From contig DCXR01000051.1 of assembly GCA_002329075.1 (NCBI GenBank), forward strand, positions 3,785-12,579: a DNA stretch of 8,795 nt, read 5' to 3'. Below the pieces are notes generated by a model, which was given only the letters and a program-made list of their open reading frames with translations, ran no database searches and was not told the DNA's origin. Below, in pieces: positions 1-6,150 of this stretch. This DNA is from Candidatus Neomicrothrix sp. UBA2131 (GTDB lineage: Bacteria; Actinomycetota; Acidimicrobiia; Acidimicrobiales; MedAcidi-G1). Position 1 is the stretch's first letter, and each line of letters begins with the position of its first letter. Position numbers and translations under genes: made by a program.

Positions 1-300
1 CCCTGCCTGCCGGGAAGGGTCGAGCAGTGGCCCGGCATGGGTGCCGTCTCGACGCTGGCGGGAATCATCCCCAGCACCTGGTCGTTCATGCTGGCGGCCC
101 GCGAGCGCGGCCTCGGCACCTGCTGGACCACCATCCACCTCATGTTCGAAGAGGAGGCGGCCGGAGTGCTCGGCATCCCCTACGCCGAGGTCTCCCAGGT
201 GGCGCTCATCACCGTGGCGCACACGCTCGGCACCGACTTCAGGCCTGCGACCCGCGAGGGCGGCGCCGCAGCCGTGACCCGCTGGAACACCTGGGGCTGA
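1..300 (+). CDS. Nitroreductase-family protein, C-terminal part (5' end outside window)
   Basis: The reading frame is open from base 1 and ends at TGA 298-300, giving the last 99 residues of a longer protein. The region around SFMLAARERGLGTCWTT, then EEEAAGVLGIP and VALITVAHTLGTDFRPA, with a WNTWG end, matches the C-terminal half of FMN-dependent nitroreductase-fold enzymes. These are NAD(P)H-dependent flavin reductases with varied substrates. The N-terminal FMN-binding part is outside the window, so substrate and subfamily cannot be assigned. The stop codon directly abuts the stop of the convergent SRPBCC gene, forming TGATCA, with no room for a separate terminator. Family call is good; exact function is unknown. 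Confidence 0.85.
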   Translation, partial: PCLPGRVEQWPGMGAVSTLAGIIPSTWSFMLAARERGLGTCWTTIHLMFEEEAAGVLGIPYAEVSQVALITVAHTLGTDFRPATREGGAAAVTRWNTWG

Positions 301-759
301 TCAGGCGGCGAGGTGCTCGGCGAGGCGGTCGAGGGTCTGCTCCATACCGGCACGGTTGTGGGTGGCCCGGTCGGCGACACCGCTGAGGACCCGCCCGACG
401 AAAACCAGTGACCTCTTGCGACGATCGATCCACGATTCGGTCACCCGGCAGCCGTTCCCGGTCGGCTCGATGTCGTAGACCCAGTCGCAGCCGCCCATGA
501 GCGGGATGTCCAACCGGAAGGCGAACCGCCGCGGCGGATCGCACTCGATGACGGCCACGTTGGTGCGCCAGCGGTAGCGGCCGTTTCGGTTCCTGCCCTT
601 GAACACGGCACCGACGGAAGGCCCGTCGGTCCCGCCGGCCCATCGGCCACCCCGGGCCTCCGGTGACCACTCCCCCATCCGGGTCAGGTCGCTGACGAGC
701 GCCCAGACCTCCTCGGGTGGGGCAGCCACCTCCCGGCTCACGCTGACGGGCTCGGCCAT
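301..759 (-). CDS. SRPBCC (START/Bet v1-like) family protein
   Basis: This 152-aa protein has the usual length and layout of a single-domain SRPBCC (polyketide cyclase/dehydrase-like) protein. It opens with VSVSREVAAPPEEVWALVSDLTRMGEWSP (residues 5-33), the typical first strand plus helix. Beta strands follow (VGAVFKGRNRNGRYRW, VAVIECDPPRRFAFRL, CDWVYDIEPTGNGCRVTESW), and a C-terminal helix ends in ATHNRAGMEQTLDRLAEHL. The fold encloses a hydrophobic ligand pocket; the ligand is not predictable here. The ATG at 759 is supported by a perfect AGGAGGT with 5-nt spacing, overlapping the stop of the upstream membrane-protein gene. The two are probably translated from one mRNA. No signal peptide, so it is probably cytoplasmic. 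Confidence 0.88.
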   Translation of the reverse strand: MAEPVSVSREVAAPPEEVWALVSDLTRMGEWSPEARGGRWAGGTDGPSVGAVFKGRNRNGRYRWRTNVAVIECDPPRRFAFRLDIPLMGGCDWVYDIEPTGNGCRVTESWIDRRKRSLVFVGRVLSGVADRATHNRAGMEQTLDRLAEHLAA

Positions 760-772
760 CGGGACCTCCTCA
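760..772 (-). promoter_or_regulatory. Shine-Dalgarno of SRPBCC gene overlapping upstream stop codon
   Basis: Read on the minus strand, TGAGGAGGTCCCG directly precedes the ATG of the SRPBCC gene. The last A of the membrane-protein stop codon TGA (772-770) is the first base of AGGAGGT. This places ribosome termination on the next initiation site and suggests translational coupling. Confidence 0.75.
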
Positions 773-2527
773 GGACCGGTCGACGGGAACCAACAGCATG
801 TCCCCGCCGGGGCCCACGACCACCATCAGGGTTGCAGCATCCGACTCGGCGATCTCCATGCGGGCCGCATCGAGGTCGAACTCCACAGGTGGCGCATCAC
901 TGCGCCGGATCACCTCGACCTCGGCGCCGGTCGCCATCTCGACGGCGGCGGCCAACGGGGCGGGATCGGCGGCGACCACGATGACCCGCCCGGGACCCCA
1001 CTGCTCCGCGGCCCGGGGTGACACAGCCACAGGCTCGGGCACGACGGCGGCGAGCACATTCTGGTCGGAACGCATGACCCGGCGGTGGTAGGCGGCGGCC
1101 AGGCCGGCAGTGATCGCGATGGCGAGCGGAGCGTGCAGGTCCCAGATGCCCTCGCGGTCGAACGACGTGTTGAGGATTCCGTCGATGACCTGGAACACGA
1201 GGAACAACAGCGCGACCAGTGCCGCGATGCCGGAAATCCCGAAGATGACGTACAGGTAGGCCCGACGGACCGCAGAGCCGACCTCCTCCGGATCGTCGGC
1301 ATGGATCTGGACGGCCTGCCAGAAGCGTCGCCGGACCAGGGCGCCGACCACCAGCAACGGCAGGCCGATGACGACCACCATCGTGGTCTCGCGCTCGGCG
1401 CCGGGCGGCACCGGCGTCAGGTGGTGGAAGGCGACGAACAACACGACGAAGACGCCGGCCAGCAGGGCACAGATCCCCACGAAGGCAGCCAGGTGGTCGG
1501 CGGCCCGGTCGACGTCGTTGCGGGGTCGACCTTCCGCTGGAGGCACCAGTTCGCGGTGGTAGCGCCAGACGAGTGTCGCCACGACGGCGACAGTCACTGC
1601 CACCGGCAGGAACTCGAAGTATTCGACCGCGGGATCCTCCCCGATAGCGAACCCCCAGTTGATGAGCGCTGCCAGGAACATGACCGACACACCCACGAGG
1701 GCTCCCAACCCTCCCAGCACTCCGACGAACAGCGTGTAGGCGTGGTGCAGCATCGATCCCCGGTCGTGCACCGCCTGGCGCAGCCAGTACCACCACCACA
1801 GGGCGACGGAGACGATGAGGACCGAGGCGACGTCACGGATGCCGTCGACCGTTCCTCCCCACGACGAATAGCCCGTGATTCCCTCGTAGACGGCCATGAA
1901 GCACAGCGCGATCAGTCCCCCGACCGACGCAACCAGGGCGCCGAGGGCGTTGATGCTGACCGCGAACGGCACGAGGGTGCTGCGGACCGGTTCCCCGCCG
2001 ACGATGCGGTCGCCGAGGCGTATGTGGACCACCCAGACTGCCCCCCAGACGGCGAGGTGCACCAGGTTCTGCGGCTCGACGTCCCCGGCCCCGATGATTC
2101 CGTCGAGGAGGTCGTTGACAGCGGTCGCGAACCCGATCAGCGTCGCCAACTCGACGATTCCCTGGTAGAGCACCCAGCCGAGCGCACCCTGCTCATCGGG
2201 TGTCTCCGCGAACCGCCTGCGCACGTTCCGGACCAGGAACCAGAGGGCGGTTCCCCCCACCAGCAGGCTGGTGATCGCCCACGACGGCGTATCGACATCG
2301 TCGGTGCCTTCGACCAGCGCCTCGACCGCAGCCGAGAACAGGCTGTCGAGCCCGGAGGCGGCGAGTCCCAGGGCGACGGCGAGGAAGCCGTATTCGAGCA
2401 ACCGACGGAACGACACGCTGGCGTCACCGCTGCCCGGCGTTCCCGACCGCGACCGGCGCACCAGCATCACGATGCCAGCGATCACGAAGAACGGGAAGAG
2501 GCTTGCGAGGATTCCGAACAAGGCCAT
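770..2527 (-). CDS. DUF5671-type multi-pass membrane protein with internal repeats
   Basis: The 585-aa protein has about 13 hydrophobic helices. One N-terminal helix (residues 4-23) is followed by six similar two-helix blocks at roughly 40-106, 116-174, 184-255, 260-326, 340-408 and 418-486. Each block starts with a long hydrophobic helix preceded by an aromatic/Arg-rich stretch (RRLLEYGFLAV, VLYQGIVELAT, LHHAYTLFVGV, RRAYLYVIFGI). It then has an acidic extracytoplasmic-type loop and a second helix ending in a basic or aromatic cap (WFLVRNVRRRF, LVWRYHREL, AAAYHRRVMRS). This resembles DUF5671, a membrane domain of unknown function. Residues about 505-585 form a non-membrane tail of alternating beta and alpha segments (GRVIVVAADPAPL, ATLMVVVGPGGDMLLVPV). 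The ATG at 2527 has no clear Shine-Dalgarno; the glutaredoxin gene ends 51 bp upstream, so co-transcription is plausible. No function is assigned. Confidence 0.85.
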   Translation of the reverse strand: MALFGILASLFPFFVIAGIVMLVRRSRSGTPGSGDASVSFRRLLEYGFLAVALGLAASGLDSLFSAAVEALVEGTDDVDTPSWAITSLLVGGTALWFLVRNVRRRFAETPDEQGALGWVLYQGIVELATLIGFATAVNDLLDGIIGAGDVEPQNLVHLAVWGAVWVVHIRLGDRIVGGEPVRSTLVPFAVSINALGALVASVGGLIALCFMAVYEGITGYSSWGGTVDGIRDVASVLIVSVALWWWYWLRQAVHDRGSMLHHAYTLFVGVLGGLGALVGVSVMFLAALINWGFAIGEDPAVEYFEFLPVAVTVAVVATLVWRYHRELVPPAEGRPRNDVDRAADHLAAFVGICALLAGVFVVLFVAFHHLTPVPPGAERETTMVVVIGLPLLVVGALVRRRFWQAVQIHADDPEEVGSAVRRAYLYVIFGISGIAALVALLFLVFQVIDGILNTSFDREGIWDLHAPLAIAITAGLAAAYHRRVMRSDQNVLAAVVPEPVAVSPRAAEQWGPGRVIVVAADPAPLAAAVEMATGAEVEVIRRSDAPPVEFDLDAARMEIAESDAATLMVVVGPGGDMLLVPVDRS

Positions 2528-2578
2528 GCGGTCATCGTCGCACAGAGCGGAACTGCTGCCGGGGCACCTCGGAGAGGC

Positions 2579-2830
2579 TCAGAGCCCCAGTTCTACGAGG
2601 GCCACGACCTCTTCGGGGCGGGGGTTGACCAGGATCTGGCCACCTACGACGACCGTGGGCACGGTCTCGTTGCCGTCTGTGACGGTTCGCAGGTACGTCC
2701 GGGCCTCCGGGTCCTCCCAGATGTTGTGCTCCGTGCGCTCGATCCCTGCCCGGTCGAACCTCTGGAACAACTTGTGGCAGAACCCGCACCCGGGCCGCCA
2801 GTAGACGGTGACGTCGCTGCCCGTGGCCAT
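2579..2830 (-). CDS. Glutaredoxin/mycoredoxin-family protein
   Basis: From the ATG at 2830 the product is 83 aa, the normal size of a single-domain glutaredoxin. It has the beta1 strand VTVYWRPG, the active-site motif CGFC (residues 15-18), the cis-proline loop TVPTV (Pro58) preceded by DGNE, and a following NP (69-70). The pattern CGxC...GNxTVPTV...NP is typical of actinobacterial mycoredoxins, which reduce mycothiol mixed disulfides in the cytosol; mycothiol use is inferred. The frame stays open to a GTG at 2887, adding 19 residues. An AGGAGG lies only 1 nt before that GTG, too close for use, and the extra residues lie outside the fold, so I prefer 2830 although it lacks a good Shine-Dalgarno. 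The SCO6745-family gene ends 99 bp upstream. Confidence 0.88.
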   Translation of the reverse strand: MATGSDVTVYWRPGCGFCHKLFQRFDRAGIERTEHNIWEDPEARTYLRTVTDGNETVPTVVVGGQILVNPRPEEVVALVELGL

Positions 2831-2929
2831 GGGCCCAGTCTGGCGTCGGCTACCGGCGAAGCGGCCGGGCATCGGGGCCAGGTTCACCCCTCCTGCCCTG
2901 GGCCCAACGGCCTGTGGCTTCGTCGACGG

Positions 2930-3820
2930 CTAGCCCCCGGGGGCGGGTCGTCCCACCGCTGCGAAGTAGTTGCCCGCAGTGAGGGCCTCGATCGCCGGCC
3001 CGAGGAGGTCGCCGAACCGGTTGACCGCCTGGTCGCCCATGCCGTTCCAGGCCGCGGCGTCGAGTTCGTTGGTCCGGTGCTCTATGGTGCTCCGCCTCGC
3101 CCGGCCGTCTTCGGTGATGCCGTCTTCGTCGAGCCACCCCCGTCCTGTGAGGCGCTCGACCGCCAGCGACCAGTCGGCCTCTGACCACGCCCGGGTGGAC
3201 CTGATCATCCCGGGCCGGTGGAAGAGGTGTTCGCTGACGACCGTGCACTCGCATCCGTCGAGTGGCTCGGCGATCAGGAGTCCTATGTGTGCATCGCCCC
3301 GCCATTCGCGCAGGATCGTGACCAGTTGCCAGAGGCGCAGCAGGCGGTTGCCCGCGAACTCCGGCTCGTCGAGCAGGGGAAGCACCGAGGCGTTGCCTGC
3401 GGCGAGCGGACGCCCGGCATAGGAAAGGGTTGCGACGCAGGACTCGACGACGTCGAGCGCCTCGGCGACTTCTCCGTCGGTCATGGCCTCGGCAGCGGTT
3501 GCGTCGAGTATCTGCATGACCGCCCGCCACCTCGCCCGCTGCACCTCTTCGGGCGACACGCTGTCCCAGACGCCGTCCATCGCAGAACGGACGAGGGCGG
3601 GGCTGAAGTTGTAGAACGTCGCCGTCACGACCTCTGCGGACACGGGCCCGAGCGGGGCTGAACGCGAGGCGAAGTAGCCGCTCCGCCCCTGGACGCCCAC
3701 TGCCGCGTACTCCTGTGCAGCCTCCGGTGCGAAGTAGACGAAGGCGTGGAACATCGTGGTGATGTCGTGCAGCCGTGCAACGGTCTTGAGGAAAAGATCA
3801 GTAGGTGCAGCGTCAGTCAT
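2930..3820 (-). CDS. SCO6745-family protein
   Basis: From ATG 3820 the product is 296 aa, a typical full length for the SCO6745 (SalK-like) family, which is widespread in actinobacteria and has no established biochemical role. Family-typical segments are YFAPEA (29-34), GYFASRSAPLGPV (48-60) with VVTATFYNF (64-72), a middle GRPLAAGNASVLPL, and LREWRGDAHIGLL (170-182). A winged-helix-like C-terminal part follows (ADWSLAVERLTGRGWLDEDG, then a helical EHRTNELDAAAW). An open frame runs 50 codons further upstream, but those residues are Arg/Gly-rich and unlike the family. There is no Shine-Dalgarno before ATG 3820. A TACGGT (TANNNT) six bases upstream of it could be the -10 box of a leaderless transcript; this is weak evidence. 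Confidence 0.87.
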   Translation of the reverse strand: MTDAAPTDLFLKTVARLHDITTMFHAFVYFAPEAAQEYAAVGVQGRSGYFASRSAPLGPVSAEVVTATFYNFSPALVRSAMDGVWDSVSPEEVQRARWRAVMQILDATAAEAMTDGEVAEALDVVESCVATLSYAGRPLAAGNASVLPLLDEPEFAGNRLLRLWQLVTILREWRGDAHIGLLIAEPLDGCECTVVSEHLFHRPGMIRSTRAWSEADWSLAVERLTGRGWLDEDGITEDGRARRSTIEHRTNELDAAAWNGMGDQAVNRFGDLLGPAIEALTAGNYFAAVGRPAPGG

Positions 3821-3897
3821 GGATCGACCGTACCCGCAACGCCCGTACGTCGGATCAGGCTGAACCCGATGGGTTTCGGATCGGCATCCGCGAGAAG

Positions 3898-3939
3898 TCG
3901 GCTCCCTGCCGAGGCAAGTCCCTGAGCCTCGGGCTTGCC
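3898..3939 (-). terminator. Two adjacent hairpins downstream of the DUF6941-like gene
   Basis: Perfect 5-bp arms TCGGC/GCCGA (3898-3902 and 3908-3912) are directly followed by a 9-bp stem, GGCAAGTCC with GGGCTTGCC, containing one G-T pair (3913-3921 and 3931-3939). They lie in the 225-bp gap between the DUF6941-like and SCO6745-family genes. Neither is followed by a T tract, so a conventional intrinsic terminator is not shown. The position would suit ending or attenuating the DUF6941-like transcript. I see no coding sequence in the rest of 3821-4045. Confidence 0.35.
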
Positions 3940-4045
3940 GCCGCCCCCGGGGTTGGCCGATCCGTGTCAACGGGCAGGGGCGGCCTCGACTTCAGGTTCG
4001 AGGATCGTCCGTTGCCGCATCCTCCTGCCGCCGTGGACCGGGTGC

Positions 4046-4465
4046 CTATTCCCCGTCGGGCCTCGCCACCGGAAGCTGAACCTGGAACTGCAGGTTCGCC
4101 TTGATGTCCCCACCGATCAGGACATCGATCGTGTAGAGACCGTACGAAGTGAACTTCTTGCCGATCCGGAAGGGCAGGATCAGGGACTTCCTCCATCCCG
4201 CAGGCAGGGCTTCATCCCATGCCGTCTTGATGACACCATCGGCGCGGAAGATGGCGGAACCATCGGCGTCGGCACCGACGATCTGGAGTTGGTGCGGCTG
4301 ATCGCACTCCCACTTGGAGAGCGAAACGCTGAGCACGATGGTGAACTGCTGCGTCTGTCCCAGGTCGGAGATCATGAAACGGTTGATCCCCGCTGCCGAG
4401 ATGAAGGCGACACCATTCTCGATGCGGGCGTAGTCGCACAGGATCACATAGTCGACTTCAGGCAT
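4046..4465 (-). CDS. DUF6941-like family protein
   Basis: From ATG 4465 the product is 139 aa. It begins PEVDYVILCDYARIENGVAFISAAGINRF (2-30), which resembles the start of DUF6941 proteins, a small family of unknown function with a compact beta-sandwich-like pattern. Later strands are QFTIVLSVSLS, HQLQIVGADADGSAIFRADG, WRKSLILPFRIGKKFTSYGLYTIDVLIGGD and ANLQFQVQLP. An upstream in-frame ATG at 4537 would add 24 residues. ATG 4465 is chosen because AAAGGAG lies 5 nt before it and conserved sequence starts there. A LexA-like inverted repeat lies 30-44 bp upstream, and the 3' half of a tRNA beyond it. No signal peptide is evident. Confidence 0.78.
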   Translation of the reverse strand: MPEVDYVILCDYARIENGVAFISAAGINRFMISDLGQTQQFTIVLSVSLSKWECDQPHQLQIVGADADGSAIFRADGVIKTAWDEALPAGWRKSLILPFRIGKKFTSYGLYTIDVLIGGDIKANLQFQVQLPVARPDGE

Positions 4466-4494
4466 CGTCGCTCCTTTGCCGGTATCGGTTGCCA

Positions 4495-4509
4495 TCGAAC
4501 ATGGTTCGA
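4495..4509. promoter_or_regulatory. Inverted repeat TCGAAC-N3-GTTCGA (LexA-like half-sites)
   Basis: TCGAAC and GTTCGA form a perfect inverted repeat with an ATG spacer, 30-44 bp upstream of the DUF6941-like start codon. The known actinobacterial and Bacillus SOS box has the same half-sites with a 4-bp spacer, so this copy is one base short. A TTGACG (-35-like) lies just upstream on the minus strand (4530-4535), but I find no convincing -10 at the right distance. It may be an operator for this gene or a chance palindrome. Confidence 0.4.
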
Positions 4510-4543
4510 CAGACACGTCAGGGGAGTTACCCGTCAACCTACG

Positions 4544-4587
4544 TGGGCCGGATGAGAATCGAACTCACGGCCGGCCGACCACGAGTC
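4544..4587 (-). pseudogene. Truncated tRNA, 3' half only (anticodon loop to acceptor)
   Basis: Read on the minus strand, this folds as the 3' half of a tRNA. It has a loop CTCGTGG, the 3' anticodon strand TCGGC, a 5-nt variable loop CGGCC, a T arm GTGAG-TTCGATT-CTCAT, the acceptor strand CCGGCCC and discriminator A. The 5' neighbour CTGGA pairs only at GA (nt 30-31), and no D arm or 5' acceptor strand follows, so the 5' half is missing. CCA is not encoded (CGT instead). About 35 of 44 positions, including all 7 acceptor bases, match the intact tRNA-Ile2 at 6151-6226. The loop alone would read as anticodon CGT (Thr), but G37 is unusual for that. It is probably a recombination remnant or attachment site. 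Confidence 0.7.
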
Positions 4588-4593
4588 CAGGTC

Positions 4594-4633
4594 TGGTCGT
4601 TCCGGCCAGTTCCGGCCAGTTCCGGCCAGTTCC
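4594..4633 (-). repeat. 10-bp tandem repeat array beside the tRNA 3' half
   Basis: Read on the minus strand there are three perfect copies of GGAACTGGCC and a fourth degenerate one (GGAACGACCA). Six bases then separate it from the GACT that begins the tRNA half. A 10-bp period puts each unit on the same DNA face, as in arrays of recombinase arm sites or iterons. A degenerate three-unit version stands at the same place beside the second tRNA half (8731-8760). Confidence 0.85.
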
Positions 4634-4660
4634 ACCGACACGCAGATCCCAGTCGTTTCA

Positions 4661-4904
4661 GGGGTTCGTCGCTGGTTCCAACCCCGGTTGAGTCCGCCGG
4701 TCTCCGCTCCTGCCGTGCTGCGTGGAAAGGACAGGGACGGCCGTCTCATGGCGGAAGAGGTCCCTGCGCTGAGTCGGGACCTAGGGCCCTAGTGGCCGGC
4801 CTGCAGATGCCGGACAGTCTCGGTGGCGTGTCGCCTCGCGGTGGTCGATAAGATCTGCCGTGCCGAGCCGCCGTCCGGATCGGGGATGCAGAGAGGCCCC
4901 GCGA
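4661..4904. other. Non-coding upstream region of LLM gene
   Basis: I find no credible gene here. Resemblance to the window's right end extends to about 4668. There is an imperfect hairpin with 6-bp arms GGGGTT/AACCCC (4661-4666 and 4680-4685) and the 12-bp palindrome at 4781-4792. TAAGAT (4849-4854) fits a TANNNT -10 box for the LLM gene, but I see no matching -35. Confidence 0.4.
4781..4792. repeat. Perfect 12-bp palindrome CTAGGGCCCTAG
   Basis: The site is self-complementary over 12 bp and contains two CTAG tetramers, which are scarce in many bacterial genomes. It lies about 150 bp upstream of the LLM oxidoreductase start. It could be a dimeric regulator site; nothing else supports that. 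Confidence 0.35.
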
Positions 4905-4928
4905 ATGGCCACAATCGAAGCGAACTAG
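4905..4928 (+). other. Possible 7-codon leader ORF (MATIEAN)
   Basis: ATG 4905 opens a 7-codon frame ending at TAG 4926-4928, preceded by AGAGAGG (4890-4896) with 8-nt spacing. Its stop overlaps the AGAGGT (4927-4932) that serves the GTG start of the LLM gene. This arrangement would allow translational coupling. It is short enough to be chance. Confidence 0.2.
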
Positions 4929-4939
4929 AGGTCGCAGAC

Positions 4940-5905
4940 GTGCCGTCGATGGCTGACCTGAGCATCATGGTGTTCCCGTGGGGTGTCGAAAGGCCCTCCA
5001 TGGACGAGACGATCGAGATCGTCAAGTTGGCCGAGGACCTGGGGTTCTACTCGGCGACCCTGCCGACCCACATGACGATGTCACCGGACTGGCTGTTCAG
5101 GACCTTCCCCAACGACGACGTCCTCGACGCTCTGGTGATGGCGCCGATCCTCGCCGCTGCGACGAGCACCATCAGGATCGGCTTCAACGCCATCCTCCCG
5201 CCGTTGCTGCCCCCGTACCAGTGGGCCAAGTACCTCTCGACGCTCGACGTGGTATCAGGTGGGCGCCTGATCGTGGGGGCGGCCATGGGCTGGTGGGAAG
5301 AGGACTTCACATCGGTGGGTGTCGACAGGAGGAAGCGGGGGAGGCTGTTCGACGAGCAGTTGGAAGCGATCACCCGGCTATGGACCGAGGAGAGGGTGAC
5401 CTTCCACGGCGAGCACTACCAACTGGAGGACATTCCGTTGGAACCCAAGCCGGTGCAGAAGCCCTACCCGCCGATCTGGATCGGTGGCGGCGTGAAGTCG
5501 ATCGAGCGGGCTGCCCGCTACGGCGAGTGCATCCTGGCGTTCTGGCCTGACGAGGGCCAGTCAAGGGACCTGTGGATCCCGGGATTGGCCGAGGCGGGGC
5601 GGAAGCACGGCACCGACCCGAAGTTGGCGGCCTTCACGTTCGCCTACGTTGCCGACAGCCAGGCGGACCTGGACTCGTACGGAGACAAGTTGCAGACGGC
5701 GGTGGCGTTCGACGACCCAACCATCGACCCGAAGAGGGTGACCATCTCCGGCTCGCCTGAGGCCTGCGCCGAGCGCATCCGGGCCCTGCACGATGCCGGT
5801 GTGTGGCACTTCGTGGTCGAGTTCCAGTTCCACGGTCTGGAGACGGTGGGCTTCGCAATGGGCCAGATGGAGAAGTTCGCCGAAGAGGTCGGCCCCCTGC
5901 TCTAG
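4940..5905 (+). CDS. LLM-class F420-type flavin-dependent oxidoreductase
   Basis: From GTG 4940 the product is 321 aa, the usual size for a luciferase-like TIM-barrel oxidoreductase. Family signatures are ETIEIVKLAEDLGFYSATLPTH (23-44), the barrel strand TIRIGFNAILPPLLPPYQWAK, LSTLDVVSGGRLIVGAAMGWWEEDF (99-123), RGRLFDEQLEAITRLWTEERVTFHGEHYQL, and PYPPIWIGGG (175-184) near the cofactor phosphate site. Actinobacterial members mostly use coenzyme F420; the substrate is not predictable. GTG 4940 is chosen because AGAGGT precedes it by 7 nt. ATG 4949 starts the conserved region, and an ATG at 4823 would add an unlikely 39-residue leader. The gene stands alone between a tRNA half and an intact tRNA. 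It uses AGG for arginine nine times, unlike the genes to its right, which hints at a separate origin. Confidence 0.87.
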   Translation: MPSMADLSIMVFPWGVERPSMDETIEIVKLAEDLGFYSATLPTHMTMSPDWLFRTFPNDDVLDALVMAPILAAATSTIRIGFNAILPPLLPPYQWAKYLSTLDVVSGGRLIVGAAMGWWEEDFTSVGVDRRKRGRLFDEQLEAITRLWTEERVTFHGEHYQLEDIPLEPKPVQKPYPPIWIGGGVKSIERAARYGECILAFWPDEGQSRDLWIPGLAEAGRKHGTDPKLAAFTFAYVADSQADLDSYGDKLQTAVAFDDPTIDPKRVTISGSPEACAERIRALHDAGVWHFVVEFQFHGLETVGFAMGQMEKFAEEVGPLL

Positions 5906-5913
5906 GGAGGTGT

Positions 5914-5943
5914 CCGACCGCCGTGTCGGTGGCGTCCGGTCGG
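5914..5943 (+). terminator. Weak hairpin after the LLM gene
   Basis: CCGACCG (5914-5920) can pair with CGGTCGG (5937-5943) across a 16-nt loop, 8 nt after the stop codon. There is no T tract, so termination here is only a possibility. Confidence 0.25.
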
Positions 5944-6084
5944 CGGACCGCATGACCTCGTTGGCCCGGGTCGTTGTCGAAAGGCCAGAGCAGGTCGGCG
6001 CCGAAGAGGTGCCCGACGGCGGGGCCGGGTCCGCCGATGCCGCGCAGGGTGAGCCGATGGTCGGGGTGGCCGGCAACCGGCTGT

Positions 6085-6106
6085 GTGGAAGGAACGTGGA
6101 AGGAAT
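6085..6106. repeat. Two tandem 11-bp repeats (GTGGAAGGAAC/T) near tRNA-Ile2
   Basis: GTGGAAGGAAC is directly followed by GTGGAAGGAAT. They lie 45-66 bp beyond the 3' end of tRNA-Ile2. The core TGGAAGGAAC matches the array unit TGGCCGGAAC of 4594-4633 at 8 of 10 positions, but in the opposite orientation. No other recognisable gene or site was found in 5906-6150. Confidence 0.55.
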
Positions 6107-6150
6107 CGCTTCGCCCGTCCAGGGCGACCCGCCTGAACCGTTGTGAACAC

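Noticed and set aside
2579..2887. GTG 2887 as the glutaredoxin start
   Set aside because: The AGGAGG is only 1 nt from the GTG, and the extra 19 residues fall outside the glutaredoxin fold.
1085..3184. A 699-codon open frame on the + strand antisense to three genes
   Set aside because: It mirrors the high-GC codon pattern of the minus-strand DUF5671, glutaredoxin and SCO6745 genes, is rich in D/E/R/Q/H without domain features, and crosses several real genes.
4534..4749. A 71-codon minus-strand ORF ending SAGREFDSHPAHVG
   Set aside because: The C-terminal part is a translation of the tRNA T arm and acceptor, and the middle part is the 10-bp repeat array.
5930..6075. A G/C-third-position-rich minus-strand frame (HRLTLRGIGGPGPAVGHLFGADLL) between the LLM gene and tRNA-Ile2
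   Set aside because: It looks codon-like but has no start codon with a ribosome binding site, runs on into antisense of the LLM gene, and I recognise no family. It could be a gene remnant; evidence is too thin to annotate.
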